Shown: piece after piece, positions 59,853-64,000 of the stretch | How the letters are laid out: the number at the start of each line of letters is the position of its first letter | How positions within the stretch are numbered: the stretch's first letter is position 1 | NCBI RefSeq assembly: GCF_947166265.1 | Contig: NZ_CAMVDO010000003.1 | Location: forward strand, 124,001-188,000 | Reading direction: 5' to 3' | DNA length: 64,000 bases | DNA from: an uncultured Fibrobacter sp. | GTDB lineage: Bacteria > Fibrobacterota > Fibrobacteria > Fibrobacterales > Fibrobacteraceae | Notes under the pieces: generated by a model | Database searches by the model: none | What the model saw: only the letters and a program-made list of their open reading frames with translations | Told to the model about the DNA's origin: nothing | Translations under genes and position numbers: made by a program

Positions 59853-62672
59853 ATGAGAATTTTACTAGCAATTATTGTATTCTTATTTCTAATAGGATGC
59901 AGCAACAGCGAATCGTTTACGCCTCCCAACACCGAGGAGTCCGTTCCTAACGATTCCGTTCAAATCGATCCCATTGTCATTGAAGGAATGATTCACTTCG
60001 CAAACGGCAAAGTCTCCCTTGGCACCAACAACAAGAACTTCAAGGAAAGCGAGCGCCCCGCCATGGAAGTCATACTCGATTACGACTTCTACATGGGCAT
60101 CCACGAGATAACCTGTGGCGAATACGCCAGTGTAGCCAAAAAAGCCAAGCTCAAGACCTTCAAAAAATGCGAAAATGACAGCCTCCCCCTCACCGACATC
60201 ACCTACTACGACGCCATCCTTTTTGCAAACGCCAAAAGTAAACTCGAGAATCGTGATACCGTCTACTCATATCGCAGCGCCATCTTCGATGAAGAAAAGC
60301 ACTGCACCGACCTCGAAGGTTTTGCTTTCCACCCAGGAATCGAAGGCTACAGACTCCCGACCGAAGCGGAATGGGTCTATGCGGCAACCCGTGCTTGGGA
60401 CGTAAAGAAAAGCTGGAACAACGAAAACTCCGAATACAAACTTCATACCGTCTGCAGCAAGGGAGCCGATTCCGCCGGGTTCTGCGACATGGCAGGAAAT
60501 GCCCTGGAATGGGTCAGCGACTGGAAAGGCGACTTCCGCGATACAACCATTACAAACTATGTCGGCGCCCCTAGCGGAGAAGACTTGGGCGAACGAGTTG
60601 TAAAAGGAGGATGCTATTCCTCCTCCGAAAAGGAACTCAACCCCTACAGCAGAGGCGACATATATACCGTCACCTCGTCCACGCGAGCAGAATATGTCGG
60701 TTTCCGGCTAGCCTTCGGAAACATCCCCAACGCGCTCTGGATGAATAACGACGGGACTTCACAGACAAGCGTCATCACGCCACTTGCAGGCATCGAGACC
60801 ATCAAAAAAATCACCGGCTCATACAACGTAAAGCTCGCCTTCCGCAACGATGTATCTGGAAACATCGCCTATATAGACTACTTGAACGGCAGTATGTCCG
60901 TCAAGGAAATCACCAAAAACACAGACAGCTACCATCCAGAAATTTCTCCTGACGGAAACTGGATTGTCTATTGTACCGGATTCGAGGGAGTCGCAGGGAA
61001 ATCAACAATTTACGTTCAAAGCCTTGAGGGAGAGGAAACCATCCAGGTAAAACTCAAAGCAGAAAGTGCAACAATCCCCCGCTGGCGCGTCCTTGAAAAC
61101 GGCGACACAACTATAGTCTACGTGACCGATGCCGGGAGCAACAGGAATAAAGCGACATTCAAATCGACTTCGACATGGCAAGTCAAATTCATGGACGGCA
61201 AGTTCGGCACCCCGCAAAAACTGTTCGACGGAGCCTACCACGGTGGTATCAGCGAAGACCGCACCCTTGCCGTATCGGGCGCACAGCTCCTGCGCGCTCG
61301 CATTGCCCAGAACGGGTCCTCCGTAACAGGAAAAGCAAACGATGTCGTCTGGTACGATTCAGCGCAAGCCTGCAACGTATCACTTTCCCAGGATGGGACC
61401 AAGCGCACTACCTTCCTTGATTTTGCAGGGAAGCCGGGCAAGGACTTTGTCGGCGAAAACTATTCCACCCATGCGCGTCTTTTTATAGCTGACAGCACCG
61501 GAAAACTGATCCATTCCATCAGGGCCCCCTCGGGCTACACCTTCGACCATACGGAATGGTCGACCGATGGAGAAAAATCCATTATCGTAGCAAGCCTCAC
61601 CAACACAAACGGGGCACATTCTAAAATCGCCCTTATAAATCCAGAAGACAACAGCATCACCGAGATTGTCGAAGGCGATGAGCTCTGGCACCCGAACTTG
61701 TGGATTAAGAAAAAGACCAGCAAATCAAGTTCCGACAACGACACGCTCCCTGCAAGACCAGCTTTCGAACTGGATCCAGACAGTGCCGGAATTTATTACA
61801 ACACCTCTGGAGCTCACGATAGAGCCGACCAGTGGCGCTATAAAATGGAATTCCTGTGGAAATATAAAGATACGGCAAACATTGTCATTATCGGTTCTTC
61901 ACGAACCTACTATGGCATAAATCCCCTGCTTTTTAGCGAGCCCTATTTTGCAGCAAATCTGTCCGTTTCAGGAAACCACCAAAAAGCATCTTATCATTTC
62001 TTAACGCAATATGTACTCCCCCATGTGAACAAATTAAAGGTAGTCATCAAGGACATTGATTTGGACAGATGGCATACCGTTAGTTCGGGCATTTTTAGGT
62101 CTGCATATACAGCATACCCTGGATACGTTTACGACAAAAACCACAACTATTGGAAAGGCAACTATCCAGAAGGTTTGGCTGAAGCCGCTTACGATGCCCC
62201 CGGTAGCGCCTTAATACAAGGCGTGCTGCGTCCAACACGAGGATACCAGGAAAGATACGCCCACGGCTGGGGCAAGCCAACAACAAATCATGATTCCACC
62301 TGGCTTGACGAACTCAGGAACAACTACTATGATAATTTCGACTATCTTGTAAAAATGATCAAAGAATGTCAAAAGAGGGACATCATTTTTATCGGCATCA
62401 TCACGCCAGAAAATCCGCATTACAAAGAAACAGGTGCCTTTGGAAAGCATGGGCTCAGGAGAAGCGAGGCCACATCGCTTATAGCAGAAATCAATAGCCT
62501 AAGCGAGAAGTATCCCAACTTCATCTTGATGGACGAAAACAAGATGGGCAATCATGACTACACAGATGAAATGGCGTTTGATACGGACCATCTAGCGGGC
62601 GCAGGCGCAACGCAGCTGACTCTTCGTGTGAACGAACTCATCAAGACATTAAACATCCATTTTGAACAGTAA
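59853..62672 (+). CDS. TIGR02171 lipoprotein: FGE-sulfatase + beta-propeller + SGNH domains (2)
   Basis: 939 residues, paralogue of the gene before it with the same domain order. Lipobox FLIGC. The linker before the SGNH part is shorter (KSSSDNDTLPARP instead of the long Ser run). IIGSSRTYYGINP and FDTDHLAGAGA keep the candidate Ser, Asp and His. A 182-bp tract in the FGE domain (60054-60235) is about 98% identical to the first gene, while the flanks have diverged. Expression could be joint or separate. Function as for its neighbour. Confidence 0.87.
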   Translation: MRILLAIIVFLFLIGCSNSESFTPPNTEESVPNDSVQIDPIVIEGMIHFANGKVSLGTNNKNFKESERPAMEVILDYDFYMGIHEITCGEYASVAKKAKLKTFKKCENDSLPLTDITYYDAILFANAKSKLENRDTVYSYRSAIFDEEKHCTDLEGFAFHPGIEGYRLPTEAEWVYAATRAWDVKKSWNNENSEYKLHTVCSKGADSAGFCDMAGNALEWVSDWKGDFRDTTITNYVGAPSGEDLGERVVKGGCYSSSEKELNPYSRGDIYTVTSSTRAEYVGFRLAFGNIPNALWMNNDGTSQTSVITPLAGIETIKKITGSYNVKLAFRNDVSGNIAYIDYLNGSMSVKEITKNTDSYHPEISPDGNWIVYCTGFEGVAGKSTIYVQSLEGEETIQVKLKAESATIPRWRVLENGDTTIVYVTDAGSNRNKATFKSTSTWQVKFMDGKFGTPQKLFDGAYHGGISEDRTLAVSGAQLLRARIAQNGSSVTGKANDVVWYDSAQACNVSLSQDGTKRTTFLDFAGKPGKDFVGENYSTHARLFIADSTGKLIHSIRAPSGYTFDHTEWSTDGEKSIIVASLTNTNGAHSKIALINPEDNSITEIVEGDELWHPNLWIKKKTSKSSSDNDTLPARPAFELDPDSAGIYYNTSGAHDRADQWRYKMEFLWKYKDTANIVIIGSSRTYYGINPLLFSEPYFAANLSVSGNHQKASYHFLTQYVLPHVNKLKVVIKDIDLDRWHTVSSGIFRSAYTAYPGYVYDKNHNYWKGNYPEGLAEAAYDAPGSALIQGVLRPTRGYQERYAHGWGKPTTNHDSTWLDELRNNYYDNFDYLVKMIKECQKRDIIFIGIITPENPHYKETGAFGKHGLRRSEATSLIAEINSLSEKYPNFILMDENKMGNHDYTDEMAFDTDHLAGAGATQLTLRVNELIKTLNIHFEQ

Positions 62673-62721
62673 GTATCGGCAAAGAGGGAATGGGATTTTT
62701 CTCGCAGGGTCTCATTTTTTC

Positions 62722-62729
62722 TAAATTTA
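62722..62729 (+). promoter_or_regulatory. TAnnTTTR promoter-like box of pheT
   Basis: TAAATTTA, about 84 bp before the pheT ATG, one of at least eight matches to TAnnTTT(A/G) in front of genes in this window. Confidence 0.35.
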
Positions 62730-62812
62730 CCACCGAAATTTAAGCAGGCACGTGTTTTGCACGCGGGTCGTTTTGTGGCACCCAGGCAAAATTCGCGCTA
62801 AAGAGGAAAAAG

Positions 62813-64000
62813 ATGAAAGTTTCTTTGAATTGGCTCAGACGTCATGTTGATCTTCCGGAATCTGCGGAAGAAGTTGCAAAGGCCCTCACCGCCGTCGGCT
62901 TGGAAGTCGAAGGCATGGAAGAACCGGGCAAGGTTTATGAAAAGCTGGTGGTGGCAAAGGTTCTTACCTGCGAAGCCCACCCGGACAGCGACCACTTGCA
63001 CATCACGACGGTGAACGACGGCAAGGAAACCATCCAGGTCGTTTGCGGAGCCCCGAACGTGGCTGCCGGCCAGACCGTGGTGCTCGCCCCGATCGGTGCG
63101 GAACTTCCGCTCCCTGATGGTGGCACGCTCAAGATGAAGAAATCCAAGATCCGCGGCGTCGAAAGCTTCGGCATGATTTGCGCCGAAGACGAAATCGGCC
63201 TTTCTGACGACCACGGCGGAATCATGGTTCTCGACGACAGCATTCCCGCTGGTACACCGTTCGTAAGCCTCGGCCTCTACGACGTCTGCTTCGAACTGAA
63301 CGTGACCCCGAACCGTCCGGATGCCCTCAGCCACCGCGGTGTCGCTCGTGAACTTGCCGCCAAGTTCAACCGTCCGCTCAAGCCGCTTACCTACGAACTC
63401 AAGGAAGATTCCGAAGCCGCAAGCTCTGCCGTGAGCCTCGAAGTGGTTCCCGGTTGCGGTTGCTCCCGCTATGTGGGCCGCGTCATCAAGGATGTGAAGG
63501 TCGAAAAGTCCCCCGCATGGCTCGCCAAGTTGCTCCACGCCGTGGGCATGAACAGCATCAACAACGTCGTCGATATCACGAACTTCATTCTGATGGACGT
63601 GGGCCAGCCGCTCCACAGCTTCGACATGGACCAGCTCCACGGGAACTCGATTAAGGTTCGCCGCGCCGTGAAGGGCGAAAAGATCGAAACCATCGACCAC
63701 ACCGCCCACGAACTTCTGGAAAGCGACCTCGTGATCTGCGACGGTGACCGTCCGGCTTGCGTAGCCGGCGTGATGGGCGGCGTCGAATCCGAAATCGTCG
63801 ATGCCACCAAGAACGTGTTCCTCGAAAGCGCCTGGTTCAACCCGACCATCGTCCGCAAGCAGGCCAAGCGCCTCTGCATCTCGACGGATTCCAGCTACCG
63901 CTTCGAACGCGAAATTGACTTTACCACCCAGGACGAATACAGCCGCTACGCCTGCGCCATGATTCAGGAAGTCGCGGGTGGCCGCATTCTCAAGGGCACC
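62813..64000 (+). CDS. pheT: phenylalanyl-tRNA synthetase beta subunit, 5' part
   Basis: 396 codons are present; the gene continues past the right edge (full PheT about 800 residues). N-terminus MKVSLNWLRRHVDLPESAEE, then tRNA-binding domain (VVAKVLTCEAHPDSDHLHIT), KKSKIRGVESFGMICAEDEIG, and B3/4 domain (ELNVTPNRPDALSHRGVARELAA, NNVVDITNFILMDVGQPLHSFD). The B3/4 domain hydrolyses mischarged Tyr-tRNA(Phe). Ribosome-binding site AAGAGGAAAAAGATG. pheS is not directly upstream: the 140-bp spacer follows the TIGR02171 pair, so pheS lies elsewhere. Confidence 0.97.
   Translation, partial: MKVSLNWLRRHVDLPESAEEVAKALTAVGLEVEGMEEPGKVYEKLVVAKVLTCEAHPDSDHLHITTVNDGKETIQVVCGAPNVAAGQTVVLAPIGAELPLPDGGTLKMKKSKIRGVESFGMICAEDEIGLSDDHGGIMVLDDSIPAGTPFVSLGLYDVCFELNVTPNRPDALSHRGVARELAAKFNRPLKPLTYELKEDSEAASSAVSLEVVPGCGCSRYVGRVIKDVKVEKSPAWLAKLLHAVGMNSINNVVDITNFILMDVGQPLHSFDMDQLHGNSIKVRRAVKGEKIETIDHTAHELLESDLVICDGDRPACVAGVMGGVESEIVDATKNVFLESAWFNPTIVRKQAKRLCISTDSSYRFEREIDFTTQDEYSRYACAMIQEVAGGRILKGT

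Overview
The window looks like a chromosomal segment of a Fibrobacter species (Fibrobacterota, fibre-degrading gut bacteria). The support is a two-domain GH11 xylanase with serine-rich linkers, two tandem members of the Fibrobacter paralogous lipoprotein family TIGR02171, a TIGR02147-type regulator, a CotH-family lipoprotein, secreted proteins with type IX-like C-termini, and a Bacteroidetes-type parE. Gene starts are assigned by homology sense and visible ribosome-binding sites. No database search was possible.

Layout. 0-14.2 kb is a cell-envelope block. A leftward operon encodes a Wzx-like flippase, a LicD phosphotransferase, a HisC-like aminotransferase and a LicC-like nucleotidyltransferase. 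It is followed by two alkaline-phosphatase-fold (LTA-synthase-like) membrane enzymes, GT4 and GT8-like glycosyltransferases, an RND/MMPL exporter and a GINT1-type propeller protein. Together they suggest a phospho-decorated surface glycan or glycolipid. 14.4-18.4 kb is a SRPBCC / UbiD-family decarboxylase / secreted metalloprotease operon. 18.4-24 kb holds uppP, a DUF2334 deacetylase, a lipoprotein, rpmE2 and groES-groEL. The gro operon sits behind a sequence that fits the sigma-54 consensus perfectly. 24-28.3 kb is one 1436-residue secreted protein of alternating CUB-like and InlB-like repeats. 28.4-32 kb has tRNA-Arg(UCU), metF, a degenerate HD-domain protein and serC. 32-36.5 kb has the xylanase and three lipoprotein or accessory genes. 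36.6-43.2 kb has a divergent endonuclease III-like protein, psd, a lipoprotein/TIGR02147 pair and the divergent CotH gene with a palindromic candidate operator. 43.5-47.6 kb has parE and a translationally coupled hypothetical-ybeY-CNNM operon. 47.7-52.9 kb is a FecR-domain / outer-membrane beta-helix-barrel operon. 53-56.8 kb has a COG2509 flavoprotein, an RluC-like pseudouridine synthase and acetolactate decarboxylase. 56.9-62.7 kb is the TIGR02171 tandem pair, and pheT runs off the right edge.

The most unusual signal is non-coding. Intergenic spaces are filled with a system of dispersed repeats. Imperfect tandem 'words' stand in inverted pairs around tiny hairpins whose five-base stems change between copies while a GNA-type triloop and the flanks stay fixed. 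The same repeat material also appears in frame inside two neighbouring protein genes (the COG2509 flavoprotein and the RluC-like synthase), much like Rickettsia palindromic elements. I know of no named family for these elements.
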